A program made the translations under genes and the position numbers. A DNA stretch of 64,000 bases from Mesorhizobium sp. L-8-3 (GTDB lineage: Bacteria; Pseudomonadota; Alphaproteobacteria; Rhizobiales; Rhizobiaceae): NCBI RefSeq assembly GCF_016756615.1, contig NZ_AP023262.1, positions 7,875,501-7,939,500 of the forward strand, given 5' to 3'. Positions 1 to 9,769 of the stretch are shown in pieces; position 1 is the stretch's first letter; each line of letters opens with the position of its first letter. Below the pieces are notes generated by a model. The model was given only the letters and a program-made list of their open reading frames with translations, searched no databases and was not told the DNA's origin.

Positions 1-245
1 GCAGCTTCACCCAGGCGCTTTCCCGGCACGGCGTCGGCGAGTTCTTCCGTGCCTCGACCTGGATCGACTGCCGCATGCCGCGCCCGCGCGAGGCGGCAGC
101 ACTCGGTATTCCAGTCGAGGCGCCCGTGCTGGTGATGACCTATGTCGACTGCGACGCGGCGCGCAAGCCGATCCTTCTCGGCCACGCCATCATCCCGCAA
201 GGACGCCTGCGTTTCCGCATCGACAGCGATTTCGAAGCGGCCTGA
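1..245 (+). CDS. GntR-family transcriptional regulator, C-terminal UTRA part (5' truncated by the window)
   Basis: The reading frame is open from base 3 to a TGA at 243-245 and gives about 80 residues. The segment with the strings ALSRHGVGEFFR, EAAALGIP and APVLVMTYVD matches the end of a UTRA ligand-binding domain as found in PhnF-like GntR regulators. These bind DNA through an N-terminal winged helix, which would lie upstream of base 1, and sense a small effector through the UTRA domain. The effector cannot be told from this fragment. The gene is separated by about 230 bases from the EPS genes and may be unrelated to them. Confidence 0.75.
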   Translation, partial: SFTQALSRHGVGEFFRASTWIDCRMPRPREAAALGIPVEAPVLVMTYVDCDAARKPILLGHAIIPQGRLRFRIDSDFEAA

Positions 246-472
246 CCATTTCCGGTCCAGGGCGTCGCCGGACGACGCAGAATGCGGCCGGACCATGGCG
301 CCCGAGCGCTACAGCATGGGTGGCAACAACTAATCCATTGGGACTAGCGGGCGGCTTAAATCCCCAGTCCGTGCCTCCCCCGATCGATGATCTATCCTGA
401 GGCCGACCGCCGCCCGACAATGAGCGCTCGACAAGACCGGTCAAATGCCAAGGCTCGGGTAGCGTTCAAAAA

Positions 473-2026
473 ATGGGTGACCTGGATCTCCGCTTCTATC
501 TGTCGATACTGCTGCGCCGCGCGCCCTACTTCCTGGCGACGGCTGCTGTCGTCGTGGTCGCCTCCGCTGTCGTCTCCCTGTTCCTTCCTGAGGTCTACCG
601 CGCCAGCTCCAAGATCCTGGTGGAGGCGCCGCAGATCCCCACGGCACTGGCCCGGTCGACCGTTCCCACGACGGCTCTCGAACAGTTGCAGATCGTCCAG
701 GAGCAGGCGAACACCACCGACAATCTGGTCGCGCTCGCTCGAAAGCTGAATGTCTATGGCAGCGACGTCGCCGGGCTCTCCGATGCCGACATCGCCAAGG
801 ACATGCGAGCGCGCACCAGCTACGAGCAGGTATCGCCCCCCGCCCAGGAAGTGACCGTCGTGGAAATCTCCTTCGATGCGCCGAATCCGGTTCTTGCCGC
901 CGATGTCGCCAATGAGATCGTGTCTTTCATCCTGCACAAGAATGCCCGGCAACGCGCCGACCGCGCTGGTGACACGGCACAGTTCTTCGAGGCCGAGGTC
1001 GAGCGGCTCAAGACGGAACTGACGAAGGTCGAGGCCGACCTGCTGAAATTCAAGACCGAGAACAGGGACACGATGCCGGACAGCCTGGAATTCCGCCGCA
1101 GCCAGCAGGCCGCCCAGCAGGAAAGGCTGATGATGCTCGAGCGCGAGGAGGCCGAGTTGCGCAGCCGGCGGAACAACCTCGTTCGCACCTATGAAACGAC
1201 GGGGATCATCACGAAATCGGGCCCCCTGACGCCGGAGCAGCAGATGCTGCAGGACCTGAACCGGGCCCTGTCGGACCAGCTGGCGATCTTTTCGGAAGAG
1301 AGCCCCAACATCCAGGCGCTCAGGAAACGCATCGCCGCCGTACAGGAGAGCCTCCGGGAACGGCAGGCGAACAGCGAGAGCGGGAATTCGGGCAGCAAGC
1401 TGGCGATGTCGGAGCTCGACTTCCAACTCGCCGACATCGACGACAGGCTCCGCTACATCGCCAAGCAGAAGCCTGTCATCACCACTGATCTCGCAGAACT
1501 CGCAAAGACGATAGCGGCCACTCCGGGCAAGGAGACGCTTCTGTCCGCGCTCGAGCGGAACCGGCAGAACATCCAGACGCAATACAATACGGCCGTGGCG
1601 CGGCTGGCCGAGGCCTCGACCGGTCAGGAGATCGAGATGCGCTCGAAAGGCGTCCGGTTCTCCATCCTGGAGCCGGCGACGCCGCCGGAATACCGGCTCA
1701 GCCCCAATCGCAAACGCATTGTGGCCGCTGGCGGCCTCGGCGCGATCGGACTGGGCCTAGGCATCGTCGTCCTGCTCGAACTGCTCAACAAGACCATACG
1801 GCGTCCGATCGAGCTGACCCAGACGCTCCAGATCCAGCCGCTCGCGACGATCCCCTACATCGTCGGTCCTGGCGAGTTGCGAACCGGCCGGCTCCGGCGG
1901 CGTCTCGCCGGCCTCGTCGGGCTGGGGGCCTCCACTGTGATCTCGCTGATCGTGGTTCGCGCGGCGATGGCCGGGTTCACGCCTGACGCCATGCCCGGCA
2001 TCATCGACCTCGCAAATCTCGTCTAG
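473..2026 (+). CDS. Polysaccharide co-polymerase / chain-length determinant, Wzz-GumC family
   Basis: This 517-residue inner-membrane protein should control polymer length together with the kinase encoded next door. A transmembrane helix lies at about residues 18-38, followed by the Wzz-type start of the periplasmic domain (VYRASSKILVE). Long helical, charged segments fill about 150-400, with a GNVR-like stretch near 276-290 (SPNIQALRKRI). A second helix is at about 416-438, ahead of a cytoplasmic tail, and one more hydrophobic stretch is at about 483-502. The size and lack of a fused kinase resemble the chain-length proteins of exosortase-associated EPS loci. The ATG at 473 has only a weak ribosome binding site. 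The next gene starts 35 bases downstream, so an operon with 2062 and 2900 is likely. Confidence 0.88.
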   Translation: MGDLDLRFYLSILLRRAPYFLATAAVVVVASAVVSLFLPEVYRASSKILVEAPQIPTALARSTVPTTALEQLQIVQEQANTTDNLVALARKLNVYGSDVAGLSDADIAKDMRARTSYEQVSPPAQEVTVVEISFDAPNPVLAADVANEIVSFILHKNARQRADRAGDTAQFFEAEVERLKTELTKVEADLLKFKTENRDTMPDSLEFRRSQQAAQQERLMMLEREEAELRSRRNNLVRTYETTGIITKSGPLTPEQQMLQDLNRALSDQLAIFSEESPNIQALRKRIAAVQESLRERQANSESGNSGSKLAMSELDFQLADIDDRLRYIAKQKPVITTDLAELAKTIAATPGKETLLSALERNRQNIQTQYNTAVARLAEASTGQEIEMRSKGVRFSILEPATPPEYRLSPNRKRIVAAGGLGAIGLGLGIVVLLELLNKTIRRPIELTQTLQIQPLATIPYIVGPGELRTGRLRRRLAGLVGLGASTVISLIVVRAAMAGFTPDAMPGIIDLANLV

Positions 2027-2061
2027 CCGTCCAGAAGCCGCCCAACAGGGAACGGAGTACC

Positions 2062-2862
2062 ATGGAGCGAATACAGGCAGCACTGCAGAAGGTCCGCGAA
2101 CAGCGCGGGTCGGATCAGGCGGCGGAACAGACCTTCTCGTCATGTCTGCGTCTGGGCAGCGAAGTGGCGTGGGAAAACCTGCCGAGGACCGTCGCCGATC
2201 CCAAGCTCCTGGCGCACAACCGCATCGTGACCGCCTATCGGTCCGACGCCGCCCATGTCGCCTTCGACATGCTTCGCACTTCTGCGCTGCAGAGCCTGCG
2301 GGAGAACAACTGGACGGTTCTCGCAGTGACGTCGCCGACGCCGGCCTGCGGCAAATCGGTCGTGAGCCTCAACCTTGCCTTCAGTCTCGCCAACCAGAAG
2401 GAATGCCGCACGGTCCTGATCGACCTCGATCTGCGGCGGCCTCAGATCGGTAAGCTGCTCGGCGCCAAGACATCCGCATCGATGGAGAGCTTCCTCGCCG
2501 GACGCGCGGACGTGGAGGACGTCTTCGTCCGCTACAGCGACAATGTCGCAATCGCATCCAACAACCGCCCGGTGCGTTTCTCGGCCGAGCTGCTGGCCAG
2601 TTCGGATGCAGCCAAGGCGCTGAAACGCGTGAGGCAGAAGCTCGATCCCGATGTCGTCATCATCGACATGCCGCCGATGCTGAGCAGCGACGACGTGCAG
2701 GCCTTCGCCCCCAATGTCGACTGCTCGCTTCTGGTGCTGGCGGCGGAGATGACCACGATACGGGAGGCCGACATCTGCGAACGCAAGCTTGCGGACAAGA
2801 CCAATGTGCTCGGCGTGGTCCTGAACAAATGCCGCTATACACCGGACAAATACGGCTACTGA
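2062..2862 (+). CDS. CpsD/CapB-like tyrosine autokinase (BY-kinase) partner of the Wzz protein
   Basis: This 266-residue cytoplasmic P-loop protein should phosphorylate itself on tyrosine and regulate polymerisation through the membrane partner at 473. The Walker A region is at about residues 90-98 and reads TPACGKSV where most relatives have a PGEGKS-type loop, but the Lys and Ser are kept. Walker A' is at about 119-128 (VLIDLDLRRP) and Walker B at about 198-205 (VVIIDMPP). The C terminus carries two closely spaced tyrosines (YTPDKYGY), a short version of the usual tyrosine cluster. It resembles the separate kinases of exosortase-type EPS operons. The spacing to the flanking genes (35 and 37 bases) supports co-transcription. 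Confidence 0.88.
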   Translation: MERIQAALQKVREQRGSDQAAEQTFSSCLRLGSEVAWENLPRTVADPKLLAHNRIVTAYRSDAAHVAFDMLRTSALQSLRENNWTVLAVTSPTPACGKSVVSLNLAFSLANQKECRTVLIDLDLRRPQIGKLLGAKTSASMESFLAGRADVEDVFVRYSDNVAIASNNRPVRFSAELLASSDAAKALKRVRQKLDPDVVIIDMPPMLSSDDVQAFAPNVDCSLLVLAAEMTTIREADICERKLADKTNVLGVVLNKCRYTPDKYGY

Positions 2863-2899
2863 CCGGAAACAAGATGCCGAGAGGCGGGGTCATGGGTTC

Positions 2900-3805
2900 A
2901 TGACGGCGAGCCACTTCCAGATCTATTCCCGTCATTTCGGGCTTCGCGAGCGTCCGTTCAGCCTGCTGCCCGACCCGGATTTCCTGTTCTGGTCAGCCAA
3001 CCATACCAAGGCCTACGCCATGCTGGAATACGGCATCGCGACTTTGGCTCCGATCACCGTGATCACGGGCGAGATCGGGGCCGGCAAGACGACCCTGATC
3101 CGCCAGTTGCTACGGGCCGCGCCTCGGGACCTGCGCATCGGCCTGGTCTCCAACGCCCTCGGCCATCGCGGCGGCCTGCTCCACTGGGTGCTTTCCGCGC
3201 TCGGCCGGGACGTAGCCGCCAAGCTGCCCTATGCACGGCTATTCGCCCTTTTCGAGACCTTGCTGCGCGACGAACTTGCCGCCGGGCGCCACACGGTCCT
3301 CGTTTTCGACGAGGCCCAGAACCTGTCCGCCCGGATGCTCGAGGAACTCCGCTGCTTCTCCAACGTCAACGGCGAAAAGGACGAACTCCTGCAGATCGTC
3401 CTCGTCGGCCAGCCGGAGCTCAACCGCATCATCGGGCAGCCGCGGATGCTGCAATTCGCCCAGCGCGTTTCGGCGCAGTTCCACCTCCACGGCCTTTCCG
3501 CCGAGGCGGTGCGGGGCTACATCGCCCATCGCCTCAAGATCGCGGGAACCGAGCGCGAGATCTTCACCCCGGCTGCCTGCAATCTCGTCCATCTGGCGAG
3601 CCGCGGCCTGCCGCGCGTCATCAACCAGATCTGCGACTATGCCCTCGTCTACGCCTTCGCAGACGACCTGACGGCGATCGACGCCGATCTGATCCGGGAC
3701 GTGGTCGCGGACCGGCACAACCTGCCCCTCAATCTGGACGGCGCGGCGGCGTCGGCCCGTGCCGAGGTCCAGGCGCCGTCGCTGTCCCCGGGCATCGCCA
3801 AATAG
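2900..3805 (+). CDS. ExeA-like AAA ATPase associated with EPS export
   Basis: This 301-residue ATPase is of the ExeA/GspA type that accompanies polysaccharide operons, notably exosortase-linked ones. The N terminus has the family opening YSRHFGLRERPFSLLPDPDFLF. Walker A is at about residues 57-65 (GEIGAGKTT) and Walker B at about 134-141 (LVFDEAQN). A sensor region follows (VLVGQPEL, about 174-181). No transmembrane segment or peptidoglycan-binding domain is seen after the ATPase core, unlike GspA. Its exact role in EPS assembly is not established in the family. It is the last gene of the opening three-gene operon, and the next gene is nearly 400 bases away. Confidence 0.85.
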   Translation: MTASHFQIYSRHFGLRERPFSLLPDPDFLFWSANHTKAYAMLEYGIATLAPITVITGEIGAGKTTLIRQLLRAAPRDLRIGLVSNALGHRGGLLHWVLSALGRDVAAKLPYARLFALFETLLRDELAAGRHTVLVFDEAQNLSARMLEELRCFSNVNGEKDELLQIVLVGQPELNRIIGQPRMLQFAQRVSAQFHLHGLSAEAVRGYIAHRLKIAGTEREIFTPAACNLVHLASRGLPRVINQICDYALVYAFADDLTAIDADLIRDVVADRHNLPLNLDGAAASARAEVQAPSLSPGIAK

Positions 3806-4199
3806 TGTCGTCCAGGCACGTCTGACGTCGCCGCGGTGTGCGGCTAACCGTCTTACCTTTCCAGCCGCGGAACGGCATGAAGCTGCGTCAATACATCCCG
3901 CAGACGGCCGTGGACAAACCGCCCCTGTGATCGCGCGGTGGGCAGGGCCGCGCTCGCGGCTTTGCGCTCACCGATGTCATTTCCTTAATCATTTCAGCGT
4001 TCTCTGTGCGACCCGCATCATTGCGGCGGAATTGCGACTGCAAGAGCGTCACACTCCTTCACTTTTGTTGATTTGCGACGTCACGAGCCTATGCATTAGC
4101 AGGCACTACAGTAGCGTAGGCTTAATCAATTTGATCTAGCCACGATACCCAGAAGTAGTGCGCGCGCCGTCAGGGGCGTGAAACGAAAAGGATAGAAGA
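3806..4199 (+). promoter_or_regulatory. Intergenic region ahead of the RTX beta-helix gene
   Basis: These 394 bases hold no convincing gene. The second half, about 3970-4140, is less GC-rich than its surroundings and is the likely place for the promoter of the secreted protein at 4200. A purine-rich stretch (gaaaaggatagaag) just before the ATG serves as a ribosome binding site. I could not identify a specific operator. Confidence 0.4.
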
Positions 4200-6365
4200 A
4201 TGGCAAGCAAGTTCCCAGACGCGTCGAATACCGGCGTGCCCGCTGGAGTAACGCTGACCCCGTCCGGCTCGATCGTCGTCACCAAGGCGGGGACGGTGCT
4301 CAAGAACCTCGACATCAAGGGCGACATCTATGTCATGGCGCCCAACGTTACCATCGAGAACTGCCGCATCACGACCAGCTCCTGGCAGGGCATCAACACC
4401 AACGGCAGTGCCAGCGGGCTCGTGGTGCAGAACTGCGAAATCAACGGCCAGGGCAAGATGGCCGGCTCCTACGGCATCATGGGCCACGGAACCTTCATCG
4501 GCAACAACATCTACGGCTTCGAAAACGGCATCGGCCTCAGCGGCGGATCCGGCGGCATCGTCAAGGGCAACTTCATCCACGACCTGCAAGCCCCCGGCTC
4601 CGATCCCCACTATGACGGCATCGCCATCCAGGGCGGTCAAAGCAACGTGCTGGTCGAGGGCAACACGGTGTTCGCGCGTGACACCTCGAACATCTTCATC
4701 AAGAACGATTTCGGGCCGATCTCGGACGTCAGGGTGAACAACAACTATCTCGCCGGCGATCCCGGGATCATGATCTATGTCGACGGCCGTGCCTCCGGCG
4801 GCCCGATCACCGGCGTCTCGATCACCAACAACTACATGGAGAAAGGCTACTACGACTACTTCTCCATCGACAACAGCTCGCCCGTGATTTCCGGCAACGT
4901 CTACCTCAAGGAAGGACAGTCTCCCTACGACGTCGGCGGCGGAAGCACCGGTGGCACAGGCGACGGGAGCACGACCGTCAAGACGATCATGGGGACAGCG
5001 GGCCACGACATCATGCCTGCCACCGGCATCTCCAACAGCGGCAGCGAGAAATATTACGGCCTGGCCGGCAACGATACGCTGCGTGGCGGCGCCGGTGCGG
5101 ACCATCTCGACGGCGGCGCGGGGTACGACGCAGCAAGCTATGCCGGCTCGAATGCCGGCGTTACCGTCAGCCTGTTGACCGGGAAAGGTACGGGCGGCGA
5201 TGCCCAAGACGAAACGCTTGTCAGTATTGAAAATCTTATGGGGTCTGGCCTTGCGGACAGACTGTACGGCAACTCAGGCAACAACGTGCTGAATGGCGGC
5301 GCCGGCGCCGACTATCTCGACGGCGGCAACGGGATAGACACAGCGAGCTATTCCGGATCCAACGCGGGCGTCACCATAAATCTCGCGACGGGCAGGGGCA
5401 CCGGCGGCCACGCCCAGGGCGACACGCTCGTCAACATCGAGAACCTCAACGGATCGCACTTTGCCGACAAACTCTACGGCAATGCCGGCAACAATGTACT
5501 CAAAGGTGGAGCCAGCGCTGACTTTCTCAGTGGCGGGGCCGGTGCCGACTATCTCGATGGTGGTAGCGGTGGGGATGCGGCCAGCTACGCAGACTCCAAT
5601 GCGGGGGTGACGGTAAGCCTCCTGACGGGCAAAGGCTCTGGTGGCCACGCCCAAGGAGACACCCTTCTGAACATCTGGAACCTGGTCGGATCGCGCTTTG
5701 CCGACAAGCTCTACGGTAATGCCAGCAACAATGTCCTCGTAGGTGGAGCCGGTGCCGACTATCTTCACGGCGGCGACGGCAGCGATATGGCGAGCTACTC
5801 CGGCTCCAACGCCGGTGTGACGGTCGACCTCAGGACCGGCAAGGGCGCTGGCGGCCATGCCCAGGGCGATACGCTGGTGAGCATCGGAAACCTGAAGGGG
5901 TCGAGCTACCACGACAGGCTCATTGGCAACGACAACGCCAATCTGCTCGATGGCGCAGTCGGAAACGACACACTATATGGCCTGGGCGGCAACGACGTTC
6001 TGAAAGGCGGAGCCGGCAACGATGTCTTGATCGGCGGCGCCGGCAAGGATACCTTCGTCTTCAACACCGCTCTCAACGCCGCGACGAATGTCGACAGGAT
6101 CACCGACTTCTCCGTGGTCGACGACGTCATCCATCTGGAGAATGCGGTGTTCAAGGCGTTGGCCGCGACGGGCACGCTGTCGAGCGGCTATTTTGTCAAG
6201 AACACCACTGGTCTGGCGCAAGATGCCAACGACCACATCATCTACGAAACCGATACGGGCAAGCTGTTCTACGATTCGAACGGCAGCGCAGCGGGCGGCT
6301 CGGTGCACTTTGCGACGCTCAGTCCGAGTCTCAACCTGACGGCTGCCGACTTCGTGGTGATCTGA
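4200..6365 (+). CDS. Secreted right-handed beta-helix protein with RTX calcium-binding repeats (possible EPS lyase or epimerase)
   Basis: This 721-residue protein has two parts. Residues about 1-250 form a right-handed parallel beta-helix, recognised by the FPDASNTGVPAG opening and repeated short N-rich turns (VTIENCRI, VLVEGNTV, VRVNNNYL). Residues about 265-680 are RTX-type repeats (GGAGADYLDGG, LYGNAGNNVL), and the last 90 residues (DRITDFSVVDDVIHLE onward) look like a type I secretion C terminus. There is no N-terminal signal peptide, as expected for type I export, and the HlyD/ABC pair at 42622-46172 is a candidate exporter. The layout recalls extracellular alginate epimerases of the AlgE type, but this is analogy only and no catalytic residues were assigned. 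A shorter relative without RTX repeats is encoded at 15841-16797. Confidence 0.85.
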   Translation: MASKFPDASNTGVPAGVTLTPSGSIVVTKAGTVLKNLDIKGDIYVMAPNVTIENCRITTSSWQGINTNGSASGLVVQNCEINGQGKMAGSYGIMGHGTFIGNNIYGFENGIGLSGGSGGIVKGNFIHDLQAPGSDPHYDGIAIQGGQSNVLVEGNTVFARDTSNIFIKNDFGPISDVRVNNNYLAGDPGIMIYVDGRASGGPITGVSITNNYMEKGYYDYFSIDNSSPVISGNVYLKEGQSPYDVGGGSTGGTGDGSTTVKTIMGTAGHDIMPATGISNSGSEKYYGLAGNDTLRGGAGADHLDGGAGYDAASYAGSNAGVTVSLLTGKGTGGDAQDETLVSIENLMGSGLADRLYGNSGNNVLNGGAGADYLDGGNGIDTASYSGSNAGVTINLATGRGTGGHAQGDTLVNIENLNGSHFADKLYGNAGNNVLKGGASADFLSGGAGADYLDGGSGGDAASYADSNAGVTVSLLTGKGSGGHAQGDTLLNIWNLVGSRFADKLYGNASNNVLVGGAGADYLHGGDGSDMASYSGSNAGVTVDLRTGKGAGGHAQGDTLVSIGNLKGSSYHDRLIGNDNANLLDGAVGNDTLYGLGGNDVLKGGAGNDVLIGGAGKDTFVFNTALNAATNVDRITDFSVVDDVIHLENAVFKALAATGTLSSGYFVKNTTGLAQDANDHIIYETDTGKLFYDSNGSAAGGSVHFATLSPSLNLTAADFVVI
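5092..5940 (+). repeat. Four tandem RTX units of about 210-235 bp within the secreted protein gene
   Basis: Each unit encodes about 70-78 residues of the form GADYLDGG, ASYSGSNAGVTV, TGKGTGGHAQGDTL and LYGNxxNNVL. The units begin near 5092, 5306, 5539 and 5752. The third copy is preceded by an extra short RTX segment (GGASADFLSGG). The copies are similar in DNA as well as protein, so the unit number may vary between strains. Confidence 0.8.
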
Positions 6366-6423
6366 CGCGAGCAGTTGGCGTCTCCATGTCGGACGGCGTG
6401 GAGGGCTCTCGGCAAAACAATGG

Positions 6424-6449
6424 AAGGCCGGCGCATGCGCGCCGGCCTT
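6424..6449 (+). terminator. Probable transcription terminator after the RTX gene
   Basis: There is a perfect 11-bp inverted repeat (AAGGCCGGCGC at 6424-6434 and its complement at 6439-6449) with a four-base loop. It lies 59 bases after the stop codon at 6365. Only a weak pyrimidine tract (CTCATCATC) follows, so termination may be incomplete. Confidence 0.65.
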
Positions 6450-6597
6450 CTCATCATCAGGCGCCCAAGCGGGGCTCGACATCATCGGAATAGGTAGCCA
6501 TTTCAACCTTTGACGATAATCACTCGTAGGACGAACCCCTTTAACGTTCCACCCCTATGGCCGAGCACTTTCTAACGTCGAAACGCCGGGTGGGAGA

Positions 6598-8241
6598 ATG
6601 AAGACCGAACATGCTGACCTCGCACGGACCGGACGACGGGGTCCGGATCGGGATCGCATTTCAGGCGAGGCCCGATACCTGCTCAACAATGACGAAGGGT
6701 ACCGTTGGCTGGTCAGGGAGGCGCAGGTCGCAGCGGTCTCGCTGGACGCCGGGACGACACTGGCCCGGGTCGCCGACGCAGCGCGTTTCGCAGCCGGCTT
6801 CCATACCGGCCGCTTCGCGGACGGCTCGATCGAGAACCTGGCGCTGCATATCGGCGCCTCGCTCATGGATCGAAGACCTGCCCCGTTCTCGAGCGCCAAG
6901 CCGTCAGGGCGACGCAGGGTCCTTCAGTTCGCCTCCCATCTGGCTCGGATCGGCGGACATACGCGCATGCTCCAGAACTGGATCAAATACGATCCGGACT
7001 CTTGCCATACCGTGGTCGTCAGTTCCCAGGGCGGGCGGGACGTTCCGGCCAGCTTCATCGATGCCGTTTCGGAGAATGGAGGCCATCTGGAGTTCCTGCC
7101 CGAGGAAGCCGGTCTCATCGAGAGGTCGCTCCGGCTGCGGCAACTGGCAAGAGAGCATGCCGACCTCGTGATACTGCATCACGACAGCAGCGACGTCGTG
7201 CCGACGGTTGCCTTCGCTCTTGACGACCTGCCTCCGGTTGCCGTGCTCAACCATGCCGACTTCCTGTTCTGGCTGGGCAGTTCGGTTGCGGACTTCACCA
7301 TAAACCTGCGGCAGTCGGCCGCCGACCGGAGACGACAAGTCCCGGTCGAAGCCCTGCTGCCGGTGCCGCTGGCTGAATCCGAGAGATACCTGTCGCGGGA
7401 GAAGGCCCGAGAGATCCTCGGCATTCCGGACAATCAGGTGGCGCTCCTGAGCATAGCGCGCGCCATGAAATTCCTGCCGTCGGGCGGACAGAACTTCATC
7501 GCCACGGCCGGCCGGATCCTGGACCGCGATCCCCGCGCCCATCTCTACCTCGTGGGAGCGCGTCGCGAGGACATACGCCCCGGCCTCGGAGCCGACCCAC
7601 ATGAGCGCATTCACTTCGTGGGCCCGCTGGACGATCCCAGCGCCTGGCGGGCCGCCGCAGACATCTATCTCGAGTCGTTCCCGTTCGGTTCGTCGACGGC
7701 CCTGCTCGAGTCCACATTGTTCAGTCTGCCGGTTGTCCGCGCCTACGATTCCCCCTGCCGGCTCCTCGTCACAGATGACGATGCCATCAAAGAGGTCGTG
7801 TCCAGCCCGGTGAACGAGCAGGGCTACATCGAGCAGGCCGTCGCGCTCATCGCGGACGCTGATCGACGCGCCGCAGAAGGACATGCCCTGGCGGCACGCA
7901 TACGGCAGCAGAACATGGGGCCGGCATGGAAACGCCAGCTCGACGAGATCTATCGCCTGGCGGAAAAGACCCGGCATCATCCAAGGAGAATAGCCCCGAC
8001 AACGTTGGTCATCTCGGAGGAGGACATAAGGCTGAGCAACTGGATGCTGCGCGACCAAAGAGGGCTTCCGTCCCTCTCAGGATCGGGCCTCGACGGCAAC
8101 TTCCTCCTTCATCGTATCAGGACCGCACGGGAAGCCGGCCGCTACGACATCGCCCGTCGATGTGCATGGAAGATCCTGACCGAGAAGCCGCTCTTGCCGG
8201 CGGCTTGGCGGCAACTCGCCGCAAGTTGTGCCGGACGCTAG
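6598..8241 (+). CDS. Glycosyltransferase, GT4/GT1-like (GT-B fold)
   Basis: This 547-residue protein has an N-terminal extension of about 100 residues, then a GT-B type core. The N-terminal Rossmann half starts near residue 102 (RRVLQFASHLARIGGHTRM), where the glycine-rich loop suits acceptor or donor binding. The C-terminal half has VALLSIARAMKFLPSGG, HLYLVGARRED and IHFVGPLDD, typical of GT4 enzymes that use nucleotide sugars. The usual EX7E motif is present only loosely around SFPFGSSTALLEST (about 359-372). The sugar specificity is unknown. The start ATG follows a GGGTGGGAGA purine stretch. The gene is monocistronic between a terminator and a 390-base gap. Confidence 0.75.
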   Translation: MKTEHADLARTGRRGPDRDRISGEARYLLNNDEGYRWLVREAQVAAVSLDAGTTLARVADAARFAAGFHTGRFADGSIENLALHIGASLMDRRPAPFSSAKPSGRRRVLQFASHLARIGGHTRMLQNWIKYDPDSCHTVVVSSQGGRDVPASFIDAVSENGGHLEFLPEEAGLIERSLRLRQLAREHADLVILHHDSSDVVPTVAFALDDLPPVAVLNHADFLFWLGSSVADFTINLRQSAADRRRQVPVEALLPVPLAESERYLSREKAREILGIPDNQVALLSIARAMKFLPSGGQNFIATAGRILDRDPRAHLYLVGARREDIRPGLGADPHERIHFVGPLDDPSAWRAAADIYLESFPFGSSTALLESTLFSLPVVRAYDSPCRLLVTDDDAIKEVVSSPVNEQGYIEQAVALIADADRRAAEGHALAARIRQQNMGPAWKRQLDEIYRLAEKTRHHPRRIAPTTLVISEEDIRLSNWMLRDQRGLPSLSGSGLDGNFLLHRIRTAREAGRYDIARRCAWKILTEKPLLPAAWRQLAASCAGR

Positions 8242-8634
8242 GCCGTCAGGCTCAGCCAAGCGGCTTCGGCTCTCCATTCCCTCGGCCGGAAGCCATGCGA
8301 CATGACCAGAATAGATTGCTCTATCCCAACAACGATCCAGCTTCGCCATGCAACTGGTCGGGAACACCCCACGGCCTCGGCAATGGGTTGAAAATCGGCG
8401 GGAGCGACAGTGGTACCGGTCCCCAGCAATCTACCGATGCGGCGGCCTGCGCAGGTGGCGGTTCGCCGGGGGGTGCCGAGCCTCGCCTGAGTGCCGGAGA
8501 ACGGTGTGCTGGTGGACGGATGGCCGATGCATCAATCACGCCGATATGTAGAAACCTCCCAAACTCGCGGGAATCCCCGCCCGCACAAAAGAGAACCACA
8601 ACATTCAATTGTCCGCGCACTGCCCCTTCGAAGG
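8242..8634. other. Intergenic region between convergent glycosyltransferase genes, no feature seen
   Basis: These 393 bases separate the ends of two convergent genes. The overlapping open frames here are arginine- and proline-rich and look like shadows of high-GC sequence. No clear terminator hairpin with a T-run was found. Confidence 0.4.
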
Positions 8635-9750
8635 TCAAATGCCGATCCTGCGGCATCGCCAGCGCCGGATCAAATCCTCGATGCGCAATGCAATCGCCGA
8701 TGGCGCCCACAGCGGATGCAGCGGCAGCGACGTCATCCCGAGCCGTTTTCGCCTTGCGAGTGCTCGGCCCGCTTTCGTATTCGTCACATCGACCTGGATC
8801 TCACGTGCAAGAGCCTCGAACTCCTCGGTGGGGAAATCCCGAAATCCCCTCGCATAGGCATAGTTGACGCGCTCCAGTGCCTGGCGCGCCATGGTTCGAC
8901 GCGCGGTTTGCAGAAGGCCGCCGTCCAGGTTACTGCCGACGCCGGCGAAGACCACTTCGAAAGACTGCCAGCGCTGCTTCAGGTCTACAAACTGGCCCCG
9001 GGCAGTGCCTGAACTGAATTCCCGCCGGTTCATGTTGACCGCGTGGCTGCGGTAGTAGGCCTGATCCACGCCAATCAGGAAACCGATGTCCGAGACGGCA
9101 GAAGTGCGTAACCACATTTCGAAGTCGCCGGCATGAGGGAGATCGGGGCGATAGCCACCGATCTCCCGCAGCACCGAGGTCCGCATGACAACCTCTGGCG
9201 ATGCCACGACATTGTATCCTTCCCGGCAACGGTCACGCAGCCAATCGACGCCCGACCAGATGATCCATTCCTTTCCGCCGCTGCGACTTGGAGGCAAGTC
9301 ACCGCTGAAGTGGATTCCGTTTCCGTAGACCAGCCCCACCGACGGCTCCGCGGCCAGAAGTTCGGCGGCGCGGGTAAGTGCGCCCGGCGTTACCAGATCG
9401 TCGGCTGACAAGAGCAGCACGAACTCTCCGGTCACCGCCTCGAGACCGTCGTTATAGGTCGCGATGTGCCCTTTGTTTTGCTCGTGCCGTATCACGCGCA
9501 CGCGCTTGTCTTGTCTCTGGATCGACAGGGCGATGTCGAGGCTATCGTCAGTGGACTTGTCATCGACGATAACAACCTCGATGTCGATGCCCGGCTGGTT
9601 TCGTGTGACGCTCTCGACGCACTGCCGTAGATAGTGGCCATAGTTGTAGCACGGGATGACGACGCTGACGCGAGGGACCCGATCAAGCGCCCGGGCCCTC
9701 TTGATCCGTCCCTTTGTAGACTTTACGGATGCACGGCTGAAAAGATCCAT
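8635..9750 (-). CDS. Glycosyltransferase family 2
   Basis: This 371-residue enzyme has a GT-A fold. The core starts with VSVVIPCYNYGHYLRQCVES at about residues 28-47, followed by VVIVDDKSTDDSLDIA and a metal-binding SADD motif near residue 117 (LLLSADD). The acceptor-side region includes HAGDFEMWLR near residue 220, where the ED/DFE acidic pair of this family falls. There is no membrane helix. It probably adds one sugar to the lipid-linked EPS repeat unit on the cytoplasmic face. It lies 19 bases after the WsaF-like gene at 9770, and the two form an operon. Confidence 0.85.
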   Translation of the reverse strand: MDLFSRASVKSTKGRIKRARALDRVPRVSVVIPCYNYGHYLRQCVESVTRNQPGIDIEVVIVDDKSTDDSLDIALSIQRQDKRVRVIRHEQNKGHIATYNDGLEAVTGEFVLLLSADDLVTPGALTRAAELLAAEPSVGLVYGNGIHFSGDLPPSRSGGKEWIIWSGVDWLRDRCREGYNVVASPEVVMRTSVLREIGGYRPDLPHAGDFEMWLRTSAVSDIGFLIGVDQAYYRSHAVNMNRREFSSGTARGQFVDLKQRWQSFEVVFAGVGSNLDGGLLQTARRTMARQALERVNYAYARGFRDFPTEEFEALAREIQVDVTNTKAGRALARRKRLGMTSLPLHPLWAPSAIALRIEDLIRRWRCRRIGI

Positions 9751-9769
9751 GGTTGATCCCCATCAGACG

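Noticed and set aside
392..1582. A 396-codon open frame antisense to the Wzz/GumC gene
   Set aside because: The composition follows from high-GC third positions of the sense gene. The sense frame has clear membrane helices and family motifs, while the antisense product has none.
4981..6060. Regular short repeats that could suggest a CRISPR array or DNA satellite
   Set aside because: The repeats keep the reading frame and encode RTX nonapeptides, so they are protein repeats.
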